Assembly: GCA_045641505.1 (NCBI GenBank)
Contig: JAZUHB010000041.1
Location: 1 to 9,588 of the forward strand
Source: JAZQNF01 sp045641505
Lineage (GTDB): Bacteria; Bacillota; Clostridia; Lachnospirales; Bianqueaceae
Length of the DNA: 9,588 bases
Direction: 5' to 3'
Shown here: in pieces, positions 1 through 7,029 of the stretch
Position numbering within the stretch: the stretch's first letter is position 1
How the letters are laid out: the number at the start of each line of letters is the position of its first letter
Translations under genes and position numbers: made by a program
Notes under the pieces: model-generated
Database searches by the model: none
Seen by the model: the letters and a program-made list of their open reading frames with translations, nothing else
Told to the model about the DNA's origin: nothing

Positions 1-20
1 AAGGCCCCCAAAACACCCCC

Positions 21-59
21 GCGCGGCTCACGGCAAAACGTGAGCAAGCGCGCTTTTTT
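21..59 (+). terminator. Intrinsic terminator of an upstream operon
   Basis: GCGCG+GCTCACG (21-32) pairs with CGTGAGC (39-45) and CGCGC (49-53), around a 6-nt GCAAAA loop and with a 3-nt bulge (46-48). Six T residues (54-59) follow at once. This is the classic rho-independent layout on the + strand. The gene it serves lies left of the window. Its presence implies that gyrB starts a new transcription unit and is not read through from upstream. Confidence 0.82.
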
Positions 60-303
60 ATCGCCGAACCGAGCCCCCGGAAATCCCGGCTCCGCTTCCC
101 AAATCCGTCCCGCCCGCACCGCCTCCCTCGCCCCGAATCCGTCCCGCCCGCACCGCCTCCCTCGCCCCAAATCCGTCCCTTTTTCACCCTTTTCCGGCCC
201 GAAAAATGTCCCTTCGTCACGGCCCCTCGAAAAAAGTTTTCCCGATCTTCTGAAACCCTCTATACAAGCGGGTTTCGGGCACTTCCGAAAACACCCCGTT
301 TCC
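60..303. other. C-rich non-coding region upstream of gyrB
   Basis: The + strand here is very rich in C and poor in G. A 113-codon open frame crosses it (40-381), but it starts inside the terminator loop region, has low-complexity Pro/Ser/Arg composition and has no ribosome binding site, so I do not call it a gene. It contains the 34-bp tandem repeat listed separately. It also holds a hairpin at 270-297 (GGG-TTTCGG pairing with CCGAAA-aca-CCC). A weak second promoter-like pair, TTTCCC (238-243) and TATACA (261-266) with a 17-nt spacer, is much poorer than the one at 304-332. Confidence 0.5.
102..179. repeat. 34-bp tandem repeat, 2.3 copies
   Basis: A unit beginning AATCCGTCCCGCCCGCACCG repeats with a period of 34 bp. 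Copy 1 is 102-135, copy 2 is 136-169, and a 10-nt partial copy is 170-179. The two full copies are identical except for their last base (G at 135, A at 169). The unit is almost entirely pyrimidine plus CG on this strand. It lies between the upstream terminator and the gyrB promoter. I recognise no protein-binding site in it; replication slippage is the simplest origin. Confidence 0.9.
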
Positions 304-332
304 TTGCCTTTTTCCGGCTTTCGTGGTATACT
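304..332 (+). promoter_or_regulatory. Predicted housekeeping promoter of the gyrBA operon
   Basis: The -35 element is TTGCCT (304-309) and the -10 element is TATACT (327-332), separated by exactly 17 nt. TGG just before the -10 makes an extended -10 (TGnTATACT). Transcription would start near 339-340, giving a leader of about 240 nt before the gyrB start codon. It is the best match to the sigma-70/sigma-A consensus in the upstream region, and the terminator at 21-59 makes a local promoter necessary. Confidence 0.72.
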
Positions 333-339
333 GTCCTTA

Positions 340-581
340 ATGGTATTTTCTGCCCTCTACGCGCGAAATTCAGCCCGTTAAAGGGCCGCGAAATTCAAAT
401 GTAGACTTTCCAACCGTCCGAACGACGAACTTCCCGCCACGCGGAACACCCGGCCGGCACCCGGCGAAGAACCGCAGCGGCCGTCCCGCGGCCGCCCGGA
501 AAACCGCCCCGGTTTCCCCCCGGTCCCGTCCCGTTCCCGCCCCCAAACGGCAGAAAATACAATAGAAAACAGGAGAACATC
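340..581 (+). other. Structured 5' leader of gyrB
   Basis: This is the stretch between the predicted transcription start and the gyrB start codon. It carries two adjacent hairpins. The first is GCGGCCG (477-483), a 5-nt loop and CGGCCGC (489-495). The second is GG-a-AAACC (498-505), a GCCCC loop and GGTTTCC (511-517). A pair of 11-bp direct repeats (362-372, 387-397) is listed separately. No T-tract follows either hairpin, so neither looks like a terminator or attenuator. No known riboswitch family was recognised. The end is AU-rich (about 552-570), followed by AGGAG (571-575), an open ribosome binding site. A 62-codon minus-strand frame here is a shadow. Confidence 0.5.
362..397. repeat. 11-bp direct repeats flanking a small hairpin
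   Basis: CGCGAAATTCA occurs at 362-372 and again at 387-397, a 25-bp period. Between them GCCC (373-376) can pair with GGGC (383-386) around GTTAAA. The pair lies about 20-60 nt downstream of the predicted transcription start. That position would suit an operator or a leader RNA element. I do not recognise a regulator for it. Confidence 0.6.
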
Positions 582-2648
582 ATGGCACAAAAGAAAACGA
601 CTGTGACCCCCGATCCCGGCCTCGACGCGGCTGATCAGGAGGTCCGCGATCTGCTCCTCTCCCAGATGCCCGCGGAGGAAAAGCCCGCCCGCGACTACCA
701 TTCCGAAAGCACCGAAGGCGCCGCGGATCTGGAGGTGAAGGGCAGCTATACCGCCGATAACATCCAGGTGCTCGAGGGCCTCGAGGCCGTGCGCCGCCGT
801 CCCGGCATGTACATCGGCTCCACCTCCTCCCGCGGTCTGCATCACCTCGTCTACGAGATCGTGGACAACGGTGTCGACGAAGCCCTGGCCGGCTACTGCA
901 ACAAGATCACCGTCACCCTCAATCCCGACAGCTCCGTGACCGTCACCGACAACGGCCGCGGCATCCCCGTCGATATCCAGAAGCAGACCGGACTTTCCGC
1001 GGTCGAGGTCGTCTACACGGTCCTCCACGCCGGCGGCAAGTTCGGCGGCGGAGGATACAAGGTCTCCGGCGGTCTGCACGGCGTCGGCGCGTCCGTCGTC
1101 AACGCCCTCTCCAAGTGGGTGGTCGTCCAGGTCTCCCGCGACGGCAAGATCCACGAGATCCGCTTCGAGCGCGGCCGCACCGTCGAGCCCCTGCACGTGG
1201 TCGGCGAGACCAACAAGACCGGCACCTCCGTCACCTTCATGGCGGACGACACGATCTTCGACGATCTCGACTACGACTACGAGATCCTGAAGACCCGCTT
1301 CCGCGAGATGGCCTTCCTCACCAAGGGCCTGTCCATCAGCTTCCAGGACCTCCGCGAGGGCCGCGAGCAGAAGGACAAGTTCCACTATGAGGGCGGCATC
1401 CGCGAGTTCGTCGCGTTCTGCAACCAGAACAAGGATACCCTCTACGACAAGATCATGTACGCCGAGGGCATGAAGGACGGCATCTACGTCGAGGTCGCCC
1501 TGCAGCACAACGATTCCTACAGCGACAACACCTACGCGTTCGTCAACAACATCAACACGCCCGAGGGCGGCACCCACCTCGTGGGCTTCCGCACCGCCTA
1601 CACCCAGGTGCTGAACGACTACGCCCGCAAGAACAACATGCTGAAGGAGAACGAGAAGAACCTCTCCGGCGATGACTTCCGCGAGGGCCTCACCGCCATC
1701 GTCAGCGTGAAGCTGGGCGATCCTCAGTTCGAGGGCCAGACCAAGCAGAAGCTCGGCAACGCCGAGGCCCGCACCGCCGTCATCGCGGTCGTGAACGACG
1801 GCCTCACCTTCTTCCTGGAGCAGAATCCCAAGATCGCGAAGGCGATCCTCGACAAGGCCATCCTTGCGAGCCGCGCCCGCGACGCCGCCCGCAAGGCCCG
1901 CGACATCACCCGCCGCAAGAGCGCGCTCGATTCCACCAGCCTGCCCGGCAAGCTGGCCGACTGCTCCGACAAGGATCCGAAGAACTGCGAGATCTACATC
2001 GTCGAGGGCGACTCCGCCGGCGGAAGCGCCAAGAACGCCCGCGACCGCCGCACCCAGGCCATCCTGCCCCTCCGCGGCAAGATCCTGAACGTCGAGAAGG
2101 CCCGTCCCGACCGCATCCTGGACAACGCCGAGATCAAGGCCATGATCACAGCCTTCGGCACCAGCTACCACGACGATTTCGACATCTCCCGGCTCCGCTA
2201 CGACAAGATCGTTCTCATGACCGATGCCGATGTCGACGGCGCCCATATCCGCACGCTGCTGCTCACCTTCCTCTTCCGCTACATGCCGAAGCTGATCGAG
2301 GAGGGCCACGTCTACATCGCGCAGCCGCCGCTCTTCCGCGCCCAGAAGGGTCTGAAGGACGAGCCTCACTACGCCTACAGCGAAAAGGAGCTCGCCGACA
2401 TCATGGACGAGCTCGGCCACGGCGAGGACATCACCGTCCAGCGCTACAAGGGTCTCGGCGAGATGGACGCGGATCAGCTGTGGGAGACCACCATGGATCC
2501 CGCTCACCGCATCCTGCTGCAGGTCCAGTGGGACGATGCCGCCGCCGCTGACGCCATCTTCACGATGCTGATGGGCGACAAGGTCGAGCCCCGCAAGCAG
2601 TTCATCGAGCAGAACGCCAAATACGCCACGAACGTGGATATCTTCTAA
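582..2648 (+). CDS. gyrB: DNA gyrase subunit B
   Basis: ATPase and cleavage subunit of type IIA topoisomerase; with GyrA it introduces negative supercoils into DNA. The order of domains is a GHKL ATPase (about 65-270), with YEIVDNGVDEALAGYC (catalytic Glu92, Mg-binding Asn96), DNGRGIP (123-129) and the ATP-lid glycines GGLHGVGAS (163-171). Next come the transducer (about 271-445) with TKQKLGN at 387-393, and the TOPRIM domain, with EGDSAGG (Glu475), PLRGKILNVEK (496-506) and DADVDG (Asp548, Asp550, Asp552). The C-terminal RYKGLGEM (621-628) contacts GyrA. The large insert of E. coli GyrB is absent. At 688 aa it is about 50 residues longer than Bacillus GyrB; the excess is an N-terminal, charged extension before the conserved NIQVLEGLEAVRRRPGMYIG. 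The start at 582 is supported by AGGAG six nt upstream; the next Met (29) has no such site. First gene of the operon, 18 nt before gyrA. Confidence 0.98.
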   Translation: MAQKKTTVTPDPGLDAADQEVRDLLLSQMPAEEKPARDYHSESTEGAADLEVKGSYTADNIQVLEGLEAVRRRPGMYIGSTSSRGLHHLVYEIVDNGVDEALAGYCNKITVTLNPDSSVTVTDNGRGIPVDIQKQTGLSAVEVVYTVLHAGGKFGGGGYKVSGGLHGVGASVVNALSKWVVVQVSRDGKIHEIRFERGRTVEPLHVVGETNKTGTSVTFMADDTIFDDLDYDYEILKTRFREMAFLTKGLSISFQDLREGREQKDKFHYEGGIREFVAFCNQNKDTLYDKIMYAEGMKDGIYVEVALQHNDSYSDNTYAFVNNINTPEGGTHLVGFRTAYTQVLNDYARKNNMLKENEKNLSGDDFREGLTAIVSVKLGDPQFEGQTKQKLGNAEARTAVIAVVNDGLTFFLEQNPKIAKAILDKAILASRARDAARKARDITRRKSALDSTSLPGKLADCSDKDPKNCEIYIVEGDSAGGSAKNARDRRTQAILPLRGKILNVEKARPDRILDNAEIKAMITAFGTSYHDDFDISRLRYDKIVLMTDADVDGAHIRTLLLTFLFRYMPKLIEEGHVYIAQPPLFRAQKGLKDEPHYAYSEKELADIMDELGHGEDITVQRYKGLGEMDADQLWETTMDPAHRILLQVQWDDAAAADAIFTMLMGDKVEPRKQFIEQNAKYATNVDIF

Positions 2649-2666
2649 AGGAAGGAGGGAAAAATC

Positions 2667-5225
2667 ATGGATCAGGAACACATCTTCCAGCACGACAAGA
2701 TCGAAGTCGTCAACCTGGAACGCGAAATGCGTCAGTACTACATCGATTACGCGATGAGCGTCATCGTCAGCCGCGCGCTTCCGGACGTGCGCGACGGCCT
2801 CAAGCCCGTCCAGCGTCGCATCCTCTACGCGATGAGCGAGCTTTCCCTCTCTCCCGACAAGCCGCACCGTAAATCGGCGCGTATCGTCGGCGATACGATG
2901 GGTAAATACCATCCCCACGGCGACAGCTCCATCTATGAGGCCATGGTCCGCATGGCCCAGGATTTCTCCACCCGCTACCTGCTGGTCGACGGCCACGGCA
3001 ACTTCGGCTCGGTCGACGGCGGCGGCGCGGCCGCCATGCGATACACCGAGGCCCGCCTCTCCAAGATGAGCATGGAGATGCTGGCGGACATCAACAAGAG
3101 CACCGTCGACTTCGTCCCGAACTTCGATGAAACGCTGAAGGAGCCCACGGTGCTCCCCTGCCGCTTCCCGAACCTGCTGGTCAACGGCACCGGCGGCATC
3201 GCCGTCGGCATGGCCACCAACATCCCGCCCCACAACCTGGGCGAGGTCATCGACGCGGTCGTCAAGATCATCGACAACCAGGTGCTGGAGGGCCGCGAGA
3301 CCTCGATCGACGAGATCCTCGGCATCATCAAGGGACCTGACTTCCCCACCGGCGCCACGATCTACGGCACCCACGACATCGACACCGCCTACCGCACCGG
3401 CCGCGGCCGCTGCGTGATCCGCGCCAACATGGAGATCGAGGACGTCGGCACCAAGCAGCGCATCGTCGTCTCCGAGATCCCCTATCAGGTCAACAAGTCC
3501 CGCCTCGTGGAGAAGATCGCGGAGCTCGTCAAGGAAAAGAAGATCGAGGGCATCTCCGATCTGCGCGACGAGTCCGACCGCCACGGCTACCGCATCGTCA
3601 TCGACCTGAAGCGCGACGCGCACGCCCAGCTGATCCTCAATCAGCTCTACAAGAACACCGATCTGCAGTGCACCTTCGGCATCAACATGCTGGCCATCGT
3701 GAACGGCGAGCCCAAGGTGCTGAACCTGCTGCAGATGCTCACCTACTATCTCGACCACCAGAAGGACGTCGTCCGGCGCCGCACCCAGTTCGATCTGGAG
3801 AAGGCCCAGGCCCGCGCCCACATCCTGGAAGGTCTGCTGAAGGCCCTCGACTTCATCGACGAGATCATCGCGATCATCCGCGGCTCCTCGACCGTCGCCG
3901 AGGCCAAGGAGAACCTGATGGCCCGCTTCGGCTTCACCGACGTGCAGGCCCAGGCCATCGTCGACATGCGTCTCCGCGCCCTGACCGGTTTGGAGCGCAG
4001 CCGTCTGCAGGCCGAGTACGACGACCTCGAGGCGAAGATCACCGAATACCTGGCGATCCTCGGCAACGAGAACGTGCTGGCCGGCGTCATCAAGGAAGAG
4101 CTCCTCATCATCAAGCAGAAGTACGGCGATCCCCGCCGCACCCACATCACCTACGAGGAGAGCGAGATCAATCTCGAGGACCTCATCAAGAACGAGCGCT
4201 GCGTGATCACCATGACCGCGCTCGGCTACATGAAGCGCACCTCGCTCGACATGTACCGCGCGCAGAACCGCGGCGGCAAGGGCATCAAGGCCCTGGAGAT
4301 CCGCGACGGCGATTACGTGAAGGACATGTTCGTCTGCTCCTCCCACGATTATCTGCTCCTCTTCTCCAACCGGGGCCGCGTCTACCGCATCAAGGCGTAC
4401 GACATCCCCGAGGCCGGACGGACGGCCCGCGGCGTCGCTGCCGTGAACTTCCTGTCCATCTCCGGCGAGGAGAAGATCACCGCGATCGTCCACATGAAGG
4501 AGAAGCGCGAGAAGGGCTTCCTGACCATGGTCACCCGCGAGGGCGTCATCAAGAAGACCGACATCAGCGAGTTCACCAACATCCGCACCAACGGTCTGCT
4601 GGCCATCTCCCTGCAGGAGGGCGATTCCCTCATCGAGGTCAAGAAGACGAGCGGCAAGGACCAGCTGATCCTCGGCACCGAGCAGGGCCAGCTGATCCGC
4701 TTCAAGGAAACCGACGTGCGCGCCACCGGACGCTCCTCCATGGGCGTCAAGGGCATGGAGCTCGCCGCCGGCGACGTGGTCATCCAGGCGGCGCTCGCCT
4801 CCGAAGGCACCGACGTGCTGGCCGTCACCGAGAACGGCATGGGCAAGCGCACCGCGCTCGAGGAGTTCAAGATCCAGAAGCGCGGCGGCAAGGGCGTCCT
4901 CTACTACAACATCAAGGAAAAGACCGGCAAGGTCGTCGGCTTCCGCATCGTGAAGCCCGAGCAGGAAGTGATGCTGCTCACCTCCGCGAGCATCGCGATC
5001 CGCCTGGTCTGCTCCGGCATCAGCCAGATCGGCCGCGTCACCTCCGGCGTCAAGCTGATCGATCTCGAGGAAGGCGCCAAGGTCGTCACGATGGCCTTCG
5101 TGCCCGATGAGAAGCAGATCGAGGTGACCGCCGAGGAAGCGATCGAGGCCATGGACTTCGAGCAGGAGAGCCTGGACGGGCTCGACGGCGCGGACGGCTG
5201 CGAGGATCCCGAGGGTAACGAATGA
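2667..5225 (+). CDS. gyrA: DNA gyrase subunit A
   Basis: DNA-cleaving and DNA-wrapping subunit of gyrase. The start follows an excellent AAGGAGG (2652-2658), 18 nt after gyrB. The winged-helix/tower part (about 8-495) has the catalytic Tyr126 in AAAMRYTEARL. The quinolone-resistance-determining helix reads GDSSIYE: Ser87 and Glu91 match E. coli Ser83 and Asp87 and the usual drug-sensitive residues of Gram-positives. The C-terminal beta-pinwheel (about 503-815) has the GyrA box as QNRGGKG at 533-539, with a second copy-like QKRGGKG at 737-743 in a later blade. The GyrA box marks it as gyrase and not ParC. The last 20 residues are strongly acidic (EQESLDGLDGADGCEDPEGNE), as in many gyrases. The length of 852 aa is normal. 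The stop codon overlaps the start of the next gene (ATGA). Confidence 0.97.
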   Translation: MDQEHIFQHDKIEVVNLEREMRQYYIDYAMSVIVSRALPDVRDGLKPVQRRILYAMSELSLSPDKPHRKSARIVGDTMGKYHPHGDSSIYEAMVRMAQDFSTRYLLVDGHGNFGSVDGGGAAAMRYTEARLSKMSMEMLADINKSTVDFVPNFDETLKEPTVLPCRFPNLLVNGTGGIAVGMATNIPPHNLGEVIDAVVKIIDNQVLEGRETSIDEILGIIKGPDFPTGATIYGTHDIDTAYRTGRGRCVIRANMEIEDVGTKQRIVVSEIPYQVNKSRLVEKIAELVKEKKIEGISDLRDESDRHGYRIVIDLKRDAHAQLILNQLYKNTDLQCTFGINMLAIVNGEPKVLNLLQMLTYYLDHQKDVVRRRTQFDLEKAQARAHILEGLLKALDFIDEIIAIIRGSSTVAEAKENLMARFGFTDVQAQAIVDMRLRALTGLERSRLQAEYDDLEAKITEYLAILGNENVLAGVIKEELLIIKQKYGDPRRTHITYEESEINLEDLIKNERCVITMTALGYMKRTSLDMYRAQNRGGKGIKALEIRDGDYVKDMFVCSSHDYLLLFSNRGRVYRIKAYDIPEAGRTARGVAAVNFLSISGEEKITAIVHMKEKREKGFLTMVTREGVIKKTDISEFTNIRTNGLLAISLQEGDSLIEVKKTSGKDQLILGTEQGQLIRFKETDVRATGRSSMGVKGMELAAGDVVIQAALASEGTDVLAVTENGMGKRTALEEFKIQKRGGKGVLYYNIKEKTGKVVGFRIVKPEQEVMLLTSASIAIRLVCSGISQIGRVTSGVKLIDLEEGAKVVTMAFVPDEKQIEVTAEEAIEAMDFEQESLDGLDGADGCEDPEGNE

Positions 5226-5953
5226 AACTGATCATTATCCGTCACGGCGATCCTGATTACGAACACGACAGTCTGACGGAAAAAGGAAGGCGCGAGGCCA
5301 TGCTTTTGGCCAAGCGCCTTTCTACTGTCCGGCTGGACAACATTTACTGCTCGCCTCTGGGCCGCGCGAAGGTCACGGCGAGCTACACCCTGGCCGCGAA
5401 GGGCGCGACCGCCGAAACCTGCGATTGGCTCCGGGAGTTTGCGGTGGTTCCCCGCGGCGGGGACCCGGACGACCGCGCACTCTGGCACTGTCTCTGGGAC
5501 CAACTTCCGCAGGACTGGACGAAGGAGCCCCGCTTTTATCAGCCGGAGCACTGGACCGAGGCCCCGGGGCTCTGCGAGTATAACACGGCCGAGGAATACG
5601 TCCGCGTCTGCCGCGGGCTCGACGGGCTCCTGGCCGAGCAGGGCTACGAACGGGAGAGCGGCTATTACCGGGCGGTCCGCCCGAATCACGGCACCGTCGC
5701 GCTCTTCTGCCACTTCGGCGTGGAGTGCGTGATGCTGGCGCATCTGCTGGGGATGACCCCGATGCAGCTCTGGCACGGGACCTGCGCCCTGCCCACGGCG
5801 GTGACCGAGCTCGTCACCGAGGAGCGCACGGAGGGCATCGCCTCCTGGCGGATGCTTAGCTTCGGCGACGTCTCGCATCTTACGGCCGGCGGCGAGGAGC
5901 CCTCCTTCTCCGCCCGCTTCTGCGAATGCTTCACCGACGAAACGAGGCACTGA
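5222..5953 (+). CDS. Histidine phosphatase superfamily protein (phosphoglycerate mutase-like)
   Basis: A 243-aa cytoplasmic enzyme of the histidine phosphatase clan. The motif LIIIRHGD (3-10) holds Arg7 and His8, the residue expected to be phosphorylated. SPLGRA (44-49) gives the second Arg (48). CHFG (163-166) supplies the C-terminal catalytic His164, and Glu72 in LREF is a candidate acid. The family removes phosphate from many small molecules or transfers it; the substrate here cannot be read from the sequence. The insert between about 75 and 150, rich in Trp and Tyr, is longer than in minimal family members and probably forms the substrate cap. Its ATG overlaps the gyrA stop by 4 nt (ATGA), and GAGGG (5211-5215) sits six nt upstream inside gyrA. 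Translation is thus probably coupled to gyrA. birA follows after 4 nt. Confidence 0.88.
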   Translation: MKLIIIRHGDPDYEHDSLTEKGRREAMLLAKRLSTVRLDNIYCSPLGRAKVTASYTLAAKGATAETCDWLREFAVVPRGGDPDDRALWHCLWDQLPQDWTKEPRFYQPEHWTEAPGLCEYNTAEEYVRVCRGLDGLLAEQGYERESGYYRAVRPNHGTVALFCHFGVECVMLAHLLGMTPMQLWHGTCALPTAVTELVTEERTEGIASWRMLSFGDVSHLTAGGEEPSFSARFCECFTDETRH

Positions 5954-5957
5954 ACAC

Positions 5958-6692
5958 ATGGAATACACGATCATCCGCCTGGCCGAGACCGACTCCACCA
6001 ACAAGCAGCTGAAGGAGCTCTGGCTCGCGGGCCGGGCCGGCGAGGGCACGGCGGTCCTTGCGGAGCGTCAGACCGCGGGCCGGGGCCGCCTTGGCCGCGA
6101 TTTCTTCTCGCCGGAGGGCGGGCTGTACTTCTCGCTCCTCCTCCGCCCGAGGGATCTCGCCGCGGACGCGGGCCTCATCACCGTCTCCGCCGCCGTGGCG
6201 CTGGCGCGCGCCTGCGACCGCTTCCTGCCGGAGGACGCGGCGCCCACGAAGATCAAGTGGGTGAACGACCTGTACCGCGACGGGCGGAAGATCGCGGGCA
6301 TCCTCGCCGAGGCGGTGAGCCGCGGCAGCGAGAGCCGCGTGATCCTGGGCGTCGGCGTGAACCTCACCCTGCCGGAGGGCGGCTTCCCCGCGGAGCTCCG
6401 CGAAAAGGCAGGAGCCCTTTTTACGGCCCTTGCGCCGGAGGAACGGGAGAATCTCCGTCTTTCGCTGTTCGAGGCCTTCCTGGGCGAATTTGAGGCCCTC
6501 TGCGGGGCACCGGACTGCCTTCCCGAGTACCGCGCGCGCATGTTCCTCACCGGCCGCCTCGTTCGCTACGAAAAGGACGGCCGCACGCATGAGGCGACGG
6601 TCACCGGCGTCGGCGAACGGGGCGAGCTCCTGCTCCGCGAAGACGGCCGCGAGATCACCCTCTCCTGCGGAGAGGTGAGCGTCAGGGTATAG
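5958..6692 (+). CDS. birA: Biotin--[acetyl-CoA-carboxylase] ligase, short form without DNA-binding domain
   Basis: Activates biotin with ATP to biotinyl-5'-AMP and attaches it to the lysine of biotin carboxyl carrier proteins. The catalytic domain starts immediately: TDSTN (11-15), QTAGRGRLGR (38-47, the biotinyl-AMP loop), KWVNDLY (100-106), RKIAGILAE (110-118) and GVGVNL (131-136). A small C-terminal SH3-like domain follows (about 195-244). The N-terminal winged-helix found in bifunctional BirA is missing, so this is a group I, enzyme-only ligase that should not repress biotin genes. The usual proline of KWPND is valine here. The length of 244 aa fits the short form. Start ATG 5958 lies 4 nt after the phosphatase stop; its ribosome site (GAGG, 5944-5947) is about 10 nt away and modest, so coupling with the upstream gene is likely. 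Last gene of the operon, followed by a terminator. Confidence 0.95.
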   Translation: MEYTIIRLAETDSTNKQLKELWLAGRAGEGTAVLAERQTAGRGRLGRDFFSPEGGLYFSLLLRPRDLAADAGLITVSAAVALARACDRFLPEDAAPTKIKWVNDLYRDGRKIAGILAEAVSRGSESRVILGVGVNLTLPEGGFPAELREKAGALFTALAPEERENLRLSLFEAFLGEFEALCGAPDCLPEYRARMFLTGRLVRYEKDGRTHEATVTGVGERGELLLREDGREITLSCGEVSVRV

Positions 6693-6710
6693 ATAATTCA
6701 TAATAAATGT

Positions 6711-6742
6711 AAGCCGGGCCTTTGACGAGGCCCGGCTTTTTT
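6711..6742 (+). terminator. Intrinsic terminator of the gyrB-gyrA-phosphatase-birA operon
   Basis: AAGCCGGGCC (6711-6720), an 8-nt loop and GGCCCGGCTT (6729-6738) form a perfect 10-bp stem with a T-tract to 6742. It lies 18 nt after the birA stop codon. On the opposite strand the stem is followed by TTACATTTATTAT, a poorer tract, so it may act weakly as a backup terminator for the convergent ABC operon. Confidence 0.93.
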
Positions 6743-6753
6743 ATGGGGCGAGG

Positions 6754-6780
6754 CGCGCGGGCGGTTTTCGCGGCCGCGCG
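6754..6780. repeat. GC-rich inverted repeat
   Basis: CGCGCGG-GCG (6754-6763) pairs with CGC (6769-6771) and CCGCGCG (6774-6780), around a GTTTT loop and with a 2-nt bulge. The stem has about 10 bp, all G-C. No T-tract follows on the + strand. It is a second strong structure just behind the birA terminator. Its role is unknown. Confidence 0.6.
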
Positions 6781-6798
6781 GCGTGAATATTTTCTTCA

Positions 6799-6830
6799 TA
6801 ACTGGCCAATCATGGAACTTTGGCCAGTTA
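6799..6830. repeat. Perfect 11-bp inverted repeat (motif copies 1 and 2)
   Basis: TAACTGGCCAA (6799-6809) and TTGGCCAGTTA (6820-6830) are exact reverse complements around a 10-nt spacer. The arm contains TGGCCAGTTA, a version of the GGCSAGYTA core that recurs at 6863, 6893, 7030, 7102 and 7115. No T-tract adjoins it directly on either side. Confidence 0.85.
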
Positions 6831-6855
6831 GACGCTTTCAAAAAACGTACGCTCC

Positions 6856-6895
6856 AAAAAAGCGGCGAGCTAAACATGTAGTTTAACTCGCCGCT
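6856..6895 (-). terminator. Intrinsic terminator on the minus strand (motif copies 3 and 4)
   Basis: AGCGGCGAG-c-TAAAC (6861-6875) pairs with GTTTA-a-CTCGCCGCT (6881-6895) around an ATGTA loop. The stem has 14 pairs and one C/A mismatch. Read on the minus strand the stem is followed by a run of T (complement of A 6856-6861). This would stop minus-strand transcripts, most likely those of the ABC operon, giving that mRNA a 3' tail of about 400 nt. No closer convincing terminator was seen after the ATPase stop codon. The arms are also two copies of the repeated GGCSAGYTA motif. Confidence 0.75.
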
Positions 6896-6938
6896 ATCAG
6901 TGGAAACAGCTCAAAAATATACAGGTTTTGTCCAAATT

Positions 6939-6957
6939 TGCACTTTTATGCACTTTT
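6939..6957. repeat. Short direct repeat TGCACTTTT x2
   Basis: TGCACTTTT occurs at 6939-6947 and 6949-6957, a 10-bp period, which puts both copies on the same face of the helix. No regulator is recognised, and the nearest gene starts are far away. It may be chance or part of a larger dispersed element. Confidence 0.5.
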
Positions 6958-7029
6958 CAGAGCCTTTCCTTGAAGGTTTTTCAAACAAGAGCTGCGCGCC
7001 GGCCTTTTCCGGCTCTCAAAAGCGAAAAA

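Noticed and set aside
40..381. 113-codon + strand frame ahead of gyrB
   Set aside because: It starts within the terminator hairpin, spans the tandem repeat and the promoter, is Pro/Ser/Arg-rich and has no ribosome site.
2910..2950. Quinolone resistance mutation in gyrA
   Set aside because: Ser87 and Glu91 in GDSSIYE are the residues normally found in drug-sensitive Gram-positive GyrA.
378..4493. A 1371-codon open frame on the minus strand opposite gyrB and most of gyrA
   Set aside because: It is antisense to two certain genes. Codons ending in C or G on the + strand make stops rare in that minus frame. Its translation is a low-complexity run of Asp, Val, Gly, Ala, Leu and His with no family resemblance, and it has no credible ribosome site.
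3668..5110. A 480-codon + strand frame inside gyrA
   Set aside because: It is a shadow in another frame of gyrA; the product is dominated by Arg, His, Pro and Gly, typical of out-of-frame GC-rich coding DNA.
4904..6701. Minus-strand frames of 381 and 256 codons opposite the gyrA end, the phosphatase and birA
   Set aside because: They overlap clear + strand genes that have family motifs, and their translations show only compositional bias.
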